A DNA stretch of 64,000 nt, from contig JADZEQ010000004.1 of the NCBI GenBank assembly GCA_020850455.1, forward strand, positions 1 to 64,000, written 5' to 3'. Made by a program: the position numbers and the translations under genes. Origin of the DNA: Sphingomonadaceae bacterium. GTDB taxonomy: Bacteria; Pseudomonadota; Alphaproteobacteria; Sphingomonadales; Sphingomonadaceae. The first letter of the stretch is position 1. Each line of letters opens with the position of its first letter. Positions 17,653-27,301 of the stretch are shown one piece after another. The notes beneath the pieces were generated by a model that worked only from the letters and a program-made list of their open reading frames with translations, ran no database searches and was not told where the DNA came from.

Positions 17653-19212
17653 GTGTTACAATCCAAGGCCCTTATTCCCGCATTGCTGCTCGGCGGCACG
17701 GCGCTCACCTTTGTCTCGCAAGGCCCAGCCACAGCGCAGGTACGCGATGATGCGGCGACAAGCGCACCGGCCAGCGCCACCCCCATCGTGCCGCGCGCGG
17801 GGGCACCCGAAAGCTTTGCCGACCTGACTGCCCAATTGCAGCCCGCGGTGGTCAATATCTCCACCCGGCAGCGCGTGCAGGTTTCAGCCAATCCCTTTGC
17901 CGGAACACCCTTTGAAGGCTTGTTCGGGCAGCGCGGCGATGCCCAGCCGCAAACACGGCGCGGGCAATCGCTCGGTTCCGGCTTCATCATTTCCGCCGAC
18001 GGTTATATCGTCACCAATAATCATGTGGTGTCGCCCGGCGCCCCCAATGCGGTGGTCGAACAAATCACCGTCACTATGCCCGACCGCACCGAATATGTGG
18101 CGACATTGGTTGGGCGCGATGCAGATAGCGACCTTGCCGTCCTGAAAATCGATGGGCGCAACCTGCCGCACGTCGCCTTTGGCGATTCGACGCGCGCACG
18201 GGTCGGTGACTGGGTAATTGCCATCGGCAACCCGCTGGGCTTTGGCGGCACGGTGACTTCGGGGATAATCTCCGCCCTATATCGCAATGTCGGCCCCGGC
18301 GGGGCAGGCACCGGCGGGGCGTTCGACCGCTATATCCAGACCGATGCCGCGATCAACCAGGGCAATAGCGGCGGACCGATGTTTGATATGTCGGGCCGGG
18401 TTATCGGCATTAACTCGGCGATTATCTCCCCCAATGGGGGTAATATCGGGCTTGGCTTTGCCATTCCCGCCGAAGTTGCCGAACCGATTGTCCGCCAATT
18501 GGTGGCCGGACAAACCATCCAGCGCGGCTATTTCGGCATTGAGCGCCGCCCGCTTGATGATGATTTGGCCAGCTCGCTGGGTATCGACCGCAACCATGGT
18601 GAGTTTATCAACCGCGTCGTGCCCGATGGTGCCGCCGCGCGCGCGGGCATAAAGGCGGGCGATGTCATACTGCGCGTCAATGGGCAGGATGTGACGCCGG
18701 ACAATAATCTATCTTATATCATCGCCAATCTGGCACCGGGTGCGCGTGTTCCGGTCGAATTGCTGCGCGAAGGGCGGCGGATGCAGGTGACGGTGACGCT
18801 CGCCACCCGCCCATCTGCCGAACAATTGACCGAACAACAGTTTGATCCAGAGGCGCAACAACAATTTGGCGATCAGCCGGCCGCGCCAGCCAATGGGCCC
18901 GACCAGACTATTCGAACCGAATTGGGTCTGATCACGCAGAATCTGACCGCTGATATCGCCCGTCAAATTGGCGTCGATAGCGATACCGTCGGCGTCGTTA
19001 TTGCTGCTGTTTCGCCATCTTCGGATGCCGCACAAAAGCAATTGCGGCGCGGCGATGTCATTTTGAATGCCAATGGGCGCGCGGTTGCCAATAATGCAGA
19101 TCTGGCTGCAGCGATTACCGACGCCAAGCGCCAGGGGCGCTCGGCCATTTTGGTGCAAGTGCTGCGGCGCGGGTTGCGCCCGCAATATGTGCCCTTGGTA
19201 TTTGGGCAGTAA
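17653..19212 (+). CDS. Do/DegP-type periplasmic serine endoprotease
   Basis: This 519-residue protease has a signal peptide (about 1-29), a trypsin-like domain with H124 (TNNHVV), D160 (DSDLAVL) and S239 (QGNSGGP), and two PDZ domains (about 275-360 and 425-510). The triad is intact. It degrades or refolds misfolded envelope proteins. The GTG at 17653 is preferred, since AAAGGA sits about 10 nt upstream and the signal peptide then starts correctly; a TTG at 17623 lies further out. It follows hflC by 158 nt, so it may have its own promoter, and an intrinsic terminator follows its stop. Confidence 0.95.
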   Translation: MLQSKALIPALLLGGTALTFVSQGPATAQVRDDAATSAPASATPIVPRAGAPESFADLTAQLQPAVVNISTRQRVQVSANPFAGTPFEGLFGQRGDAQPQTRRGQSLGSGFIISADGYIVTNNHVVSPGAPNAVVEQITVTMPDRTEYVATLVGRDADSDLAVLKIDGRNLPHVAFGDSTRARVGDWVIAIGNPLGFGGTVTSGIISALYRNVGPGGAGTGGAFDRYIQTDAAINQGNSGGPMFDMSGRVIGINSAIISPNGGNIGLGFAIPAEVAEPIVRQLVAGQTIQRGYFGIERRPLDDDLASSLGIDRNHGEFINRVVPDGAAARAGIKAGDVILRVNGQDVTPDNNLSYIIANLAPGARVPVELLREGRRMQVTVTLATRPSAEQLTEQQFDPEAQQQFGDQPAAPANGPDQTIRTELGLITQNLTADIARQIGVDSDTVGVVIAAVSPSSDAAQKQLRRGDVILNANGRAVANNADLAAAITDAKRQGRSAILVQVLRRGLRPQYVPLVFGQ

Positions 19213-19258
19213 TTTGGCTGCCGGACGGCTTGATTTGAACGGGCCGGGCGATAGGGAA

Positions 19259-19297
19259 TGGGGGCGGGCCGCAGCTATGTGGCTCGCCCCATATTTT
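19259..19297 (+). terminator. Intrinsic terminator after the DegP-type protease
   Basis: GGGGCGGGCC (19261-19270) pairs with GGCTCGCCCC (19281-19290), 10 bp with one G-U, loop of 10 nt, followed by ATATTTTT. It lies 48 nt after the protease stop and just before the ribosome site of the next gene. Confidence 0.8.
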
Positions 19298-19318
19298 TGC
19301 GGTGATGGAGCGTGACAG

Positions 19319-20920
19319 ATGAGCGATGGCGAAATTTTTGTAGGTAAGGCAGGGGAACTGCCGCAAGCGCTCAACCTGCGCCGCGCCAACCGTCATGGGC
19401 TGATCGCCGGCGCCACCGGCACCGGTAAAACCGTTACACTGCAAGGATTGGTGGAAGGCTTTTCAGCCAATGGCGTCCCCGTCTTTGTCGCTGACGTAAA
19501 GGGCGATTTGTCGGGGATGGCCATGGCGGGTTCGCCGACCGGCAAATTGCACGAAATTTTTGCCGCGCGCGCCGCCGAAATCGGCCAGAGTGATTGGGCC
19601 TATAAGGATAATCCCGTCACTTTTTGGGATTTATTTGGCGAACAGGGGCACCCCATCCGGACCACCGTTTCGGAAATGGGCCCGCTGTTGCTCGCGCGGC
19701 TGATGGATTTGAACGAGGTGCAGGAAGGGGTTTTGACCATCGCCTTTCACCTTGCCGACAAGGAATCGATGCTGCTGCTCGACCTCGACGACTTACAGGC
19801 GATGCTGGTCGATATTGCCACGCGCGCCGACGAACTGACCGTCACCTATGGCAATGTGTCCAAACAATCGGTTGGTTCGATCCAGCGCGCGCTGCTGCAA
19901 TTGCGTACGCAGGGTGGTGAGCATTTCTTTGGCGAACCGGCGCTCGACCTCAATGACTTTATCAAGCTCGACGACGCGAGTCGGGGTATCGTCAACATAT
20001 TGTCCGCCGACAAATTAATGGCCAGCCCCAAGCTATATTCGACTTTTCTATTATGGTTGCTGTCCGAACTGTTCGAACAGCTCCCCGAAATCGGCGACCC
20101 CGACAAGCCCAAGCTGGTTTTCTTTTTTGACGAAGCGCATTTGCTGTTCACCGATGCACCGGGCGCACTCATCGAAAAAATTGAACAAGTGGTCCGCCTC
20201 ATCCGTTCCAAGGGGGTGGGTGTATATTTTATCACCCAAAACCCGATTGATATTCCCGACACGGTTGCGGCACAGCTCAACAACCGCATCCAGCATAAAT
20301 TAAACGCCTTCACCCCGCGCGATCAGGCAGCGGTAAAGGCAGCGGCGGATACATTCCGCCCCAACCCCGATATTGATGTGGCGAGCGCAATTACCGAGCT
20401 GAAAATTGGCGAAGCGTTGGTGTCGCTGTTACAAGCCGATGGTTCCCCCTCTATCGTCCAGCGCACCTTGATAAAGGCACCGGCAAGCCGGGTCGGCCCG
20501 ATTACCCCGCAAGAACGCGGCGTCATGCTGACCACCGATGTTATCGGCGATAAATATGACACCGCGATTGACCGCGAATCAGCAGAAGAATTGCTCACCG
20601 CCAAAGCAAATGCCGCCAGCGCCGCCGCCGCCGAAGCATCCGCCGCTGATGACGCGGCCAAAGCAGCGGCCGCCCAAGCCAAGGCGGACGCGCGTGCGCA
20701 GGCGCAGGCCGAACGCGAAAGATTGCGCACCGAAGCCGCCGCCGCGCGCGAACAGGAACGCGCCGAGCGTGCCGCAGCGCGCGAAGCGGCCAAGCCGAGC
20801 ATGACCGAAAAGCTGGTGCAATCCGCCGCCCGTTCGGCAGCGAGTTCCATCGGTCGGCAAATTGCCGGACGCGCCGGCGCCAGCCTGATGCGCGGTATAT
20901 TGGGCAGCCTGTTTCGCTAA
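19319..20920 (+). CDS. HerA-like ATPase, DUF853 family
   Basis: This 533-residue protein belongs to the HerA/FtsK-like P-loop ATPases of the DUF853 type. It has Walker A GATGTGKT at 31-38, ADVKGDLSG at about 59-67, Walker [11 protein letters not shown] near 270 and the sensor-like YFITQNP. The last 130 residues hold an alanine/arginine/glutamate-rich coiled coil (about 415-500) and a basic tail. GGAG lies 8 nt before the ATG at 19319. It is preceded by a terminator and stands alone. Family members are conserved, but their substrate (DNA or other) is not established. Confidence 0.9.
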   Translation: MSDGEIFVGKAGELPQALNLRRANRHGLIAGATGTGKTVTLQGLVEGFSANGVPVFVADVKGDLSGMAMAGSPTGKLHEIFAARAAEIGQSDWAYKDNPVTFWDLFGEQGHPIRTTVSEMGPLLLARLMDLNEVQEGVLTIAFHLADKESMLLLDLDDLQAMLVDIATRADELTVTYGNVSKQSVGSIQRALLQLRTQGGEHFFGEPALDLNDFIKLDDASRGIVNILSADKLMASPKLYSTFLLWLLSELFEQLPEIGDPDKPKLVFFFDEAHLLFTDAPGALIEKIEQVVRLIRSKGVGVYFITQNPIDIPDTVAAQLNNRIQHKLNAFTPRDQAAVKAAADTFRPNPDIDVASAITELKIGEALVSLLQADGSPSIVQRTLIKAPASRVGPITPQERGVMLTTDVIGDKYDTAIDRESAEELLTAKANAASAAAAEASAADDAAKAAAAQAKADARAQAQAERERLRTEAAAAREQERAERAAAREAAKPSMTEKLVQSAARSAASSIGRQIAGRAGASLMRGILGSLFR

Positions 20921-21009
20921 GATTGATGCACCCTTCCCCCCATATTGCAGCGGCGCAAATTCTCGCCTAGGTGCGTCGTAAACAAATATAGTCGTCAGGG
21001 AGCAGGAAC

Positions 21010-22560
21010 ATGCATCATATCACCCGCCGTGCGGCCAGCCTTGCCGCTTTGGTTGCGCTCGCCGCCATGCCATTGGCGCCGACCGCCGCGCAGGAAAACC
21101 GTGCCAATGCTGGTGGCGGCGCGAATGCCGCAAACAGCGCCGGTGCCGAACGTGCCACCCCGCCTGCCCCGCCGACGCCGCAGCGTTCCACCACCCGCCA
21201 TAGCGGCACTTTTGGCGGCGTAACCGTCAACTATACGGCGATTGCCGGCGAAACCTTCCTAAATGGGGAGGATGGCCGCCCGCGCGCCTCCATCTATTCC
21301 ACATCCTACATCAAGGATGGTAATGACCCCAATCGCCCGGTGACCTTCCTATATAATGGTGGTCCCGGTTCGGGCAGTTTATGGCTGCACATGGGCGCGT
21401 TCGGCCCGGTGCGTGTCGCCATCCCCAGCGATGCGCGTGATGACGGTGCGCCGCCCTATCCCATTGTTGCCAACCCCGACAGCCTGCTCGACGTGACCGA
21501 TATTGTGTTCATCGACCCCGTCGGCACCGGCTTCAGCTATGCCATGCCCGGGGTCAACGCCAGCGACTATTGGGGCGTGGCGCAGGACGCACGTTCGATT
21601 GCGCAATTTATTCGCCAGTGGCTGGATGAGCATAATCGTTGGAACGCGCCCAAATTTATCGGCGGCGAGAGCTATGGCACTACCCGTTCGGCGGCCGTGC
21701 TCCATGAACTGGAATCGAGCTATAATGATGTCGCGCTGAACGGCGTTATCCTGATTTCCACCATATTAGATTTTGGCGCGAGCGATGAAACGCCGGGTAA
21801 TGAATTGAGCTTTGCGCTCAACATCCCGTCCATGGCGGTGACCGCCATGTATCATAACAAGATCAGCCATCCGGCGGGCACCGCCGATCTAGCGGCTGAA
21901 GCGCGGACTTGGGCGATGCAAACCTATCTGCCCGCACTGCTGCAGGGCAATGCGCTCGACGCGGCAACGCGCGCGCAGGTGCGTGCGCAATTGTCGCACT
22001 ATACCGGGCTTAGCGAGGAATATCTGGAACGCGCCGACCTGCGTGTCACGCCGGGCCGTTTCTACAAGGAATTGCTGCGTGACCGTGGGTTGACTGTCGG
22101 GCGACTCGATTCACGCTATACCGGGGTCGATTTTGACCGCGCGGGCGAACAGCCGGACAATGACCCCAGCTTTTACGGCATCGATGGTGGCTATACTGCG
22201 GCGATGAACCAATATGCGCGCGAAACGCTGAATTACCGACCCAATCGCAACTATGTCACCATCGGTGGCGTGCGCGGCTGGGATTGGCGACTGGGTAATG
22301 GTCGCGACAGCTATTTGAATGTCGCCCCCTATATTTCGAGCGCGCTGCGGGAAAATAGCGGCCTGCGCATTTTTGTGGGCCAAGGCTATTATGATTTCGC
22401 TACGCCCTTTTTTGCGGCGGAATATTCGCTCAACCGGGCAGATTTCCCGCGTGATCGCATCCAGTTCCATTATTATGACGCAGGACATATGATGTATGTC
22501 CGCGATGAGGATCGTACCGCGCTGACCCGCGACGTTCGCGCTTTCATTCGCGCACGCTGA
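21010..22560 (+). CDS. Secreted serine carboxypeptidase-like peptidase (S10)
   Basis: This 516-residue protein has a signal peptide (about 1-27), a low-complexity Ala/Gly/Pro linker (30-60) and an alpha/beta-hydrolase domain of the S10 family. S221 in GESYGTT, D462 in GYYDFATP and H493 in DAGHMMY form the triad, and NGGPGSGS at 116-123 is the oxyanion-hole motif. It should trim C-terminal residues from peptides outside the cytoplasm. GGGAGCAGGA precedes the ATG. It lies 43 nt before an oligopeptide transporter gene in the same direction, which suggests a joint peptide-use role. Confidence 0.92.
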   Translation: MHHITRRAASLAALVALAAMPLAPTAAQENRANAGGGANAANSAGAERATPPAPPTPQRSTTRHSGTFGGVTVNYTAIAGETFLNGEDGRPRASIYSTSYIKDGNDPNRPVTFLYNGGPGSGSLWLHMGAFGPVRVAIPSDARDDGAPPYPIVANPDSLLDVTDIVFIDPVGTGFSYAMPGVNASDYWGVAQDARSIAQFIRQWLDEHNRWNAPKFIGGESYGTTRSAAVLHELESSYNDVALNGVILISTILDFGASDETPGNELSFALNIPSMAVTAMYHNKISHPAGTADLAAEARTWAMQTYLPALLQGNALDAATRAQVRAQLSHYTGLSEEYLERADLRVTPGRFYKELLRDRGLTVGRLDSRYTGVDFDRAGEQPDNDPSFYGIDGGYTAAMNQYARETLNYRPNRNYVTIGGVRGWDWRLGNGRDSYLNVAPYISSALRENSGLRIFVGQGYYDFATPFFAAEYSLNRADFPRDRIQFHYYDAGHMMYVRDEDRTALTRDVRAFIRAR

Positions 22561-22567
22561 TCGTTAT

Positions 22568-22598
22568 CCTCCCACCCGATAATCGGGTGAGGAAGGGG
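22568..22598 (+). promoter_or_regulatory. Hairpin overlapping the ribosome site of the OPT transporter gene
   Basis: CACCCGAT (22573-22580) and ATCGGGTG (22582-22589) form a perfect inverted repeat with a single central base. CCTC and GAGG extend it across a 2-nt bulge. The second arm runs into AGGAAGGG (22590-22598), the Shine-Dalgarno sequence of the gene starting at 22604. It could be a translation-control hairpin, an operator, or a weak terminator without a T-run. Confidence 0.5.
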
Positions 22599-22603
22599 CA
22601 ATT

Positions 22604-24553
22604 ATGCGCGAATTGACGATCCGTGGGGTGATTTTGGGCGCGGTACTGACCGTGCTTTTCACCGCCGCCAACGTCTATCTGGGGCTAAAACTTGGTATAA
22701 CCTTTGCCACGTCCATCCCGGCAGCGGTCATTTCGATGGCGGTGCTCAAATTTTTCCGCGATTCGACGATCCAGGAAAATAATATCGTCCAGACCATCGC
22801 CAGCAGTGCGGGGACATTGTCGGCGATTATCTTTGTCCTCCCCGGCCTCATCATGATCGGCTGGTGGACGGGCTTCCCTTATTGGTTGTCCGTGGCCATC
22901 ATCGGCATCGGCGGCATTTTGGGGGTGATGTATTCGGTGCCATTGCGCCGCGCCTTGGTCACCGGATCTGACCTCCCCTATCCCGAGGGGGTGGCGGCGG
23001 CCGAGGTGCTAAAGGTGGGTGCGGGCGTCGGCGGCGCAGAAGAAAATCGGCGCGGGTTGATCGCCATCGTCATATCCTCATTCGTCTCCGCGCTATATTT
23101 CCTGTTCGCCAAGTTCAAACTTGTTGCCGAAACATTTTCCCACGCGTTTCGATTGGGCAATGGGGCAAGCGCATTATCCGGCAATTTTTCAATGGCGTTG
23201 ATCGGCGTTGGCCATCTGGTGGGTATGGCCGTCGGCATCGCGATGATCGTTGGGATGCTGATCAGCTGGCTATGGATCGTCCCGCATTGGGTGCAGGACC
23301 CCACGCTGATCACCGCCGCAGCAGGCAATTTGGATGATCTGGTCGGCAGCGCATTTCGCCAAAAGGCGCGGATTATTGGTGCGGGCACCATCGGCATTGC
23401 CGCGGTTTGGACCCTATTAAAAATAATCGGTCCGATTATTTCGGGAATCACCGCCGCCATAAAAGCGTCGAAGGCCCGCGGTGCGGGTGCAACACTCGAT
23501 ATCACCGAACGCGACCTCCCCATCTCCATCGTTGCAGGGACGATTTTGGCGCTGATGGTGCCCATCGGCCTGTTGCTCTATGATTTTGCTGGCAGCGGAC
23601 CGATTGCTGCCAATCCATGGCCAAGCATCCTGATGTCGGTGGCATATATTCTGGCCATCGGCCTCATCATCGCAGCGGTGACCGGATATATGGCGGGGCT
23701 GATCGGCGCATCCAACTCACCGGTTTCGGGCGTCGGCATTTTGGCAGTGCTGGGTATTTCGCTGATCTTGGTCGCGCTGCATGGCAAGGTGGACCCCGCG
23801 GCAACCAAGGCGCTGATCGCCTTTGCCCTGCTCGTCACCGCTGTAATTTTCGGCATTGCGACGATTGCCAACGATAATTTGCAGGATTTGAAGACGGGGC
23901 AATTGGTCGGCGCGACACCATGGCGGCAGCAGGTCGCGCTGGTGCTGGGCGTGGTGTTTGGCGCGCTGGTCATTCCGCCAATTCTCGACCTCCTCAACAC
24001 CGCATTCACCTTTGAAGGCGCACCGGGCGCGCGCGAGGGCGCTTTGTCCGCCCCGCAAGCCGCGCTTATTTCGACGATTGCGCAGGGGGTATTGGGTGGC
24101 AGCCTCGACTGGGGGTTGATTAGCACCGGGGTAGGAATCGGCATCGGCGTCATCATCATCGATGAACTGCTGCGCCACACAACGCGCAAATATAGCCTGC
24201 CCGCGCTGGCTGTCGGTCTGGGCATGTATTTGCCGATGGAGCTGACCCTGCTCATCCCCATGGGTGCCTTGGCGGGCTATGCCTACAACTGCTGGGCGGC
24301 ACGACAGGATAATCCCGATTTTGCCGAACGCATCGGCACGTTGATGGCAACCGGCCTCATCGTTGGCGAAAGCCTGATGGGCGTCGCTTTTGCGGCGATC
24401 GTGGCAAGCGCCGAAAAAGCTGGGTCAACCAACAGCGCGGAGGTTTTGGCGCTGATTGCCGAAAATCCATGGGCGGTGCCCGCCGGGGCGATAGTTTTCG
24501 CAGGCTCGATCGCCGCGCTCTATATCTGGGTTAAAGGGCGGGTGAAGATTTAG
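22604..24553 (+). CDS. OPT-family oligopeptide transporter
   Basis: This 649-residue integral membrane protein has about 15-16 hydrophobic segments. The start IRGVILGAVLTVLFTAANVYLG, the SSAGTLSA loop and the GSDLPYPEG motif followed by AAAEVLK are the signatures of prokaryotic OPT (YdiK/TIGR00728-like) transporters, which import oligopeptides or metal chelates with protons. AGGAAGGGG lies 5 nt before the ATG, partly in a hairpin. It directly follows a secreted S10 carboxypeptidase gene, so peptide uptake is the likely role; the substrate itself is not readable from sequence. Confidence 0.92.
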   Translation: MRELTIRGVILGAVLTVLFTAANVYLGLKLGITFATSIPAAVISMAVLKFFRDSTIQENNIVQTIASSAGTLSAIIFVLPGLIMIGWWTGFPYWLSVAIIGIGGILGVMYSVPLRRALVTGSDLPYPEGVAAAEVLKVGAGVGGAEENRRGLIAIVISSFVSALYFLFAKFKLVAETFSHAFRLGNGASALSGNFSMALIGVGHLVGMAVGIAMIVGMLISWLWIVPHWVQDPTLITAAAGNLDDLVGSAFRQKARIIGAGTIGIAAVWTLLKIIGPIISGITAAIKASKARGAGATLDITERDLPISIVAGTILALMVPIGLLLYDFAGSGPIAANPWPSILMSVAYILAIGLIIAAVTGYMAGLIGASNSPVSGVGILAVLGISLILVALHGKVDPAATKALIAFALLVTAVIFGIATIANDNLQDLKTGQLVGATPWRQQVALVLGVVFGALVIPPILDLLNTAFTFEGAPGAREGALSAPQAALISTIAQGVLGGSLDWGLISTGVGIGIGVIIIDELLRHTTRKYSLPALAVGLGMYLPMELTLLIPMGALAGYAYNCWAARQDNPDFAERIGTLMATGLIVGESLMGVAFAAIVASAEKAGSTNSAEVLALIAENPWAVPAGAIVFAGSIAALYIWVKGRVKI

Positions 24554-24563
24554 GCTGCGACAT

Positions 24564-25022
24564 CTAGCCCCGCCCGCGATAGGCGGCGACCCCTTGATCG
24601 GGCAGCCACAAATCAGCAGGCGGTGCGCCTGATTGCCAGAAAACGTCGATGGGTATGCCGCCACGCGGATACCAATATCCGCCGATGCGTAGCCATTTGG
24701 GTTGCATTTCGTCGAATAATCTTTTGCCGATGCCGACCGTGCAATCCTCATGAAAAGCGGCGTGGTTACGAAAACTGCCGAGGAAAAGTTTCAACGATTT
24801 CGATTCGACGATGGTGGCAGCGGGCGCATAATCAATCACCAGATGCGCAAAATCAGGCTGGCTGGTTACCGGACAGAGCGATGTGAATTCAGGCGCGGCA
24901 AAGCGGACCAGATATAGCTCCCCAGCACGTGGGTTGGGGACATAGTCGAGCATCGCCGCGTCCGGGTTGGCGGGAAGTTCACTCGCTTTGCCGAGGAAGC
25001 GGGGTTGGGGGGGGTTGACCAT
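24564..25022 (-). CDS. queF: NADPH-dependent 7-cyano-7-deazaguanine reductase
   Basis: This 152-residue type I QueF has C50 in [12 protein letters not shown] (the thioimide nucleophile) and D57, the QueF motif [15 protein letters not shown] and the HEDC segment. It reduces preQ0 to preQ1 in queuosine synthesis and is a T-fold enzyme related to GTP cyclohydrolase I. It converges on the OPT gene with a 10-nt gap and is divergent from the next gene. No preQ1 riboswitch is evident upstream. Confidence 0.96.
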   Translation of the reverse strand: MVNPPQPRFLGKASELPANPDAAMLDYVPNPRAGELYLVRFAAPEFTSLCPVTSQPDFAHLVIDYAPAATIVESKSLKLFLGSFRNHAAFHEDCTVGIGKRLFDEMQPKWLRIGGYWYPRGGIPIDVFWQSGAPPADLWLPDQGVAAYRGRG

Positions 25023-25066
25023 CGCGTGCTTTTAGTCGCAGGCGATGGCGATGTCACGGGGGCCAA

Positions 25067-26362
25067 ATGCCCCGCAGCGAAAGCCGATCTTTGCCGTTAA
25101 ATCGCCACCCACATATGCACGCCATCGCCGCAGCGGCAGTGCTGACATTCGCGCCTGCGATCGCATGGGCGCAAGATACCGCCACGCCACCCGCGGCCAC
25201 GCCAGCGCCAACGCCCGCCCCATCCCGTGTGCAAGGGCCGCCCGACGGATTGATAGCCCCGCCGCCCGCGAGAATCCGCCCGCCGGACAATCGGCCAATA
25301 TTCCCGCAGCCTGCGCCGCCGGTTGCAACACCTGCCAATCCGCCCGCGTCCAACACCAATGGTCCGCAAGCAGGGGCGCCGACACGCAACGCGCCGCGCG
25401 CCACCCCGACAGCCAATCGGCCAGCGACAAGCGAGCGACCAGCGGTACCCGCAAACGCTGCGGGCGTCAGCCAGCCGCAGATCCCCGAAATGGCGGATCC
25501 CGAAATCCCGGCCTCAGATACCACAGTCCCAGAAACGCCAGCCGACACGGTCGACCCCAGCGCCACAACCGTTGATACCGCTCCGTCCGCGGCCACTTCT
25601 GAAAGCGGGGCAACCGGTGGTTGGTCATCCTACGGTCCGGTCGCAGTGGGTGCGATATTGCTGCTCAGCGGCATTGTCTGGTGGCTGCGCCGACGCAAGG
25701 CTGCTGCGGCAGAAGAAGACGTCGCAGTAGCGCCCGCATCATCGCCACCGCCCGCTGCCAAGACAAAGACAAGGGCTGAAAATTTGGCCGGCACGCCAAC
25801 AGCGCCGCCCGCGCCGCGCCCGGCATATGGCGGCAAGCGCGCCAAAATCGACGTCGCCATCGTCCCGCTCCACGCCAGCACGACGCTCATCAATTTTCGC
25901 CTGCGTTACGCCATCGACATCCGCAATGATGGCGAGTTGGATGCAGCCGACCTGCGCGCACGGATTGGCTTGTTCGCAGGCAATCAGACCAATGCATCCA
26001 GCATCGGCCATTGGTTTGAGCTTGATGGACAGGAAATCCACCATATCATCGCGGCGCTGCCCGCTGGCGAAACAACACGGGTGGAGGGTGAACTGGCCGC
26101 ACCCATTGGCGCCATCGGCACCTTTCGACAGGGTAACAGACAGGGTGCCATCCCCATTTTGGCCATCGATTGTCGTTACGGCCATGCGCCGGGTACATCG
26201 CCCATCGACGCCGCCACCGCCAAAGCCTTTGTACTAGGTTGTGAAAATGCCGAAGCGCCCGGCGAACCGGACGCGCGGCTTGCCCCGCTGCCGATCGATC
26301 GGGGGCCGAGCAATTTTACCCCCTTGGGCGTGCGCGACACTGGCATTTCCAAGCGCCGTTGA
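25067..26362 (+). CDS. Proline-rich single-pass membrane protein, unknown function
   Basis: This 431-residue protein has a signal-like segment ending AIAWA near residue 35, then a long Pro/Ala/Thr-rich region (37-185), a membrane helix at about 189-207 followed by RRRK, and a folded C-terminal domain (about 258-400) with many beta-type stretches such as INFRLRYAIDIRND. Topology would leave the proline-rich part outside and the C-terminal domain in the cytoplasm. GGGGG lies 6 nt before the ATG at 25067; an ATG at 25115 is an alternative start. I do not recognise the C-terminal domain. The gene is single and divergent from queF. Confidence 0.75.
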   Translation: MPRSESRSLPLNRHPHMHAIAAAAVLTFAPAIAWAQDTATPPAATPAPTPAPSRVQGPPDGLIAPPPARIRPPDNRPIFPQPAPPVATPANPPASNTNGPQAGAPTRNAPRATPTANRPATSERPAVPANAAGVSQPQIPEMADPEIPASDTTVPETPADTVDPSATTVDTAPSAATSESGATGGWSSYGPVAVGAILLLSGIVWWLRRRKAAAAEEDVAVAPASSPPPAAKTKTRAENLAGTPTAPPAPRPAYGGKRAKIDVAIVPLHASTTLINFRLRYAIDIRNDGELDAADLRARIGLFAGNQTNASSIGHWFELDGQEIHHIIAALPAGETTRVEGELAAPIGAIGTFRQGNRQGAIPILAIDCRYGHAPGTSPIDAATAKAFVLGCENAEAPGEPDARLAPLPIDRGPSNFTPLGVRDTGISKRR

Positions 26363-26457
26363 CGGTGGCAAGGCTTGCCATGTGGCAGATCGCGCCATAG
26401 TCTACGCCTGCATTAGACAAAGCGTATCAAACCATATCGTCAGGGGAATATTGGGCC

Positions 26458-27300
26458 GTGGAACCCTTGGTTTCAACAAGCTGGCTGGCCAAGGAAATGG
26501 GGGCGAGCGACCTGCGCATCGTCGATGCGACCAAATATGTTGCCGCACCCGAACGTGATGCGCGCGCCGATTATCTGGCCAGCCATATCCCCGGCGCGGT
26601 GTTCATGGATTTGGCCGAACTGGTCGATGGCAATAATCCTGTTGAAAATATGGCGCCATCAGCAGAAAAATTTGCATCACGCATGCAATCCTTGGGCTTG
26701 GGTGATGGCAGCCGTATCGTCCTGTATGACAATAGCCCGCACAAGAGCGCGGCGCGCGCTTGGTGGCTGCTAACATTATTTGGCGCGCATAATGTTGCTA
26801 TTTTGGACGGCGGCTTTGCCAAATGGCTGGCCGAAGACCGCCCGGTCGAAAGCGGCAATGTCACCCTGCGTCACCGCCATTTCACCGTCTGGCGCGACGA
26901 AAAATTGGTGCGCGACAAGGCGGCGGTTCACGCCAATATCGCATCGGCCGCAGAGGTGCTGGTCGACGCACGCGGTGCCGACATTTTCGCTGGCGACGCG
27001 CCCGGGCTGCGTCCGCAACTGGCCGCGGGGCATATTCCAGGTTCGCGCAACATGCCCTTTGGCATATTTTTCAACCCCGACGGCAGCTGGAAACAAGGCG
27101 AAGCGCTCGAAGCCGCTTTTGCCGATGCGGGGGTGGATTTGTCACGCCCGTTGGTTGCCACCTGCGGTTCGGGAATGACCGCCTGCATCATCGCCTTTGG
27201 CGCGCACTTGCTGTGCAAGACCGATGTCGCGGTCTATGACGGCAGTTGGGCTGAATGGGGCGCCGACCCCGCCACACCCAAAGCGACAGGCCCCGCATAA
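26458..27300 (+). CDS. sseA: 3-mercaptopyruvate sulfurtransferase
   Basis: This 280-residue protein has two rhodanese domains, with the active cysteine C236 in the loop CGSGMTA, the form that marks mercaptopyruvate rather than thiosulfate specificity. It moves sulfur from 3-mercaptopyruvate to cyanide or thiol acceptors. The GTG start at 26458 opens the conserved LVSTSWL segment, and AGGGGAA lies upstream. It heads a run sseA-metC-mscS with gaps of one base or less, linking it to sulfur amino-acid breakdown. Confidence 0.93.
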   Translation: MEPLVSTSWLAKEMGASDLRIVDATKYVAAPERDARADYLASHIPGAVFMDLAELVDGNNPVENMAPSAEKFASRMQSLGLGDGSRIVLYDNSPHKSAARAWWLLTLFGAHNVAILDGGFAKWLAEDRPVESGNVTLRHRHFTVWRDEKLVRDKAAVHANIASAAEVLVDARGADIFAGDAPGLRPQLAAGHIPGSRNMPFGIFFNPDGSWKQGEALEAAFADAGVDLSRPLVATCGSGMTACIIAFGAHLLCKTDVAVYDGSWAEWGADPATPKATGPA

Positions 27301-27301
27301 T

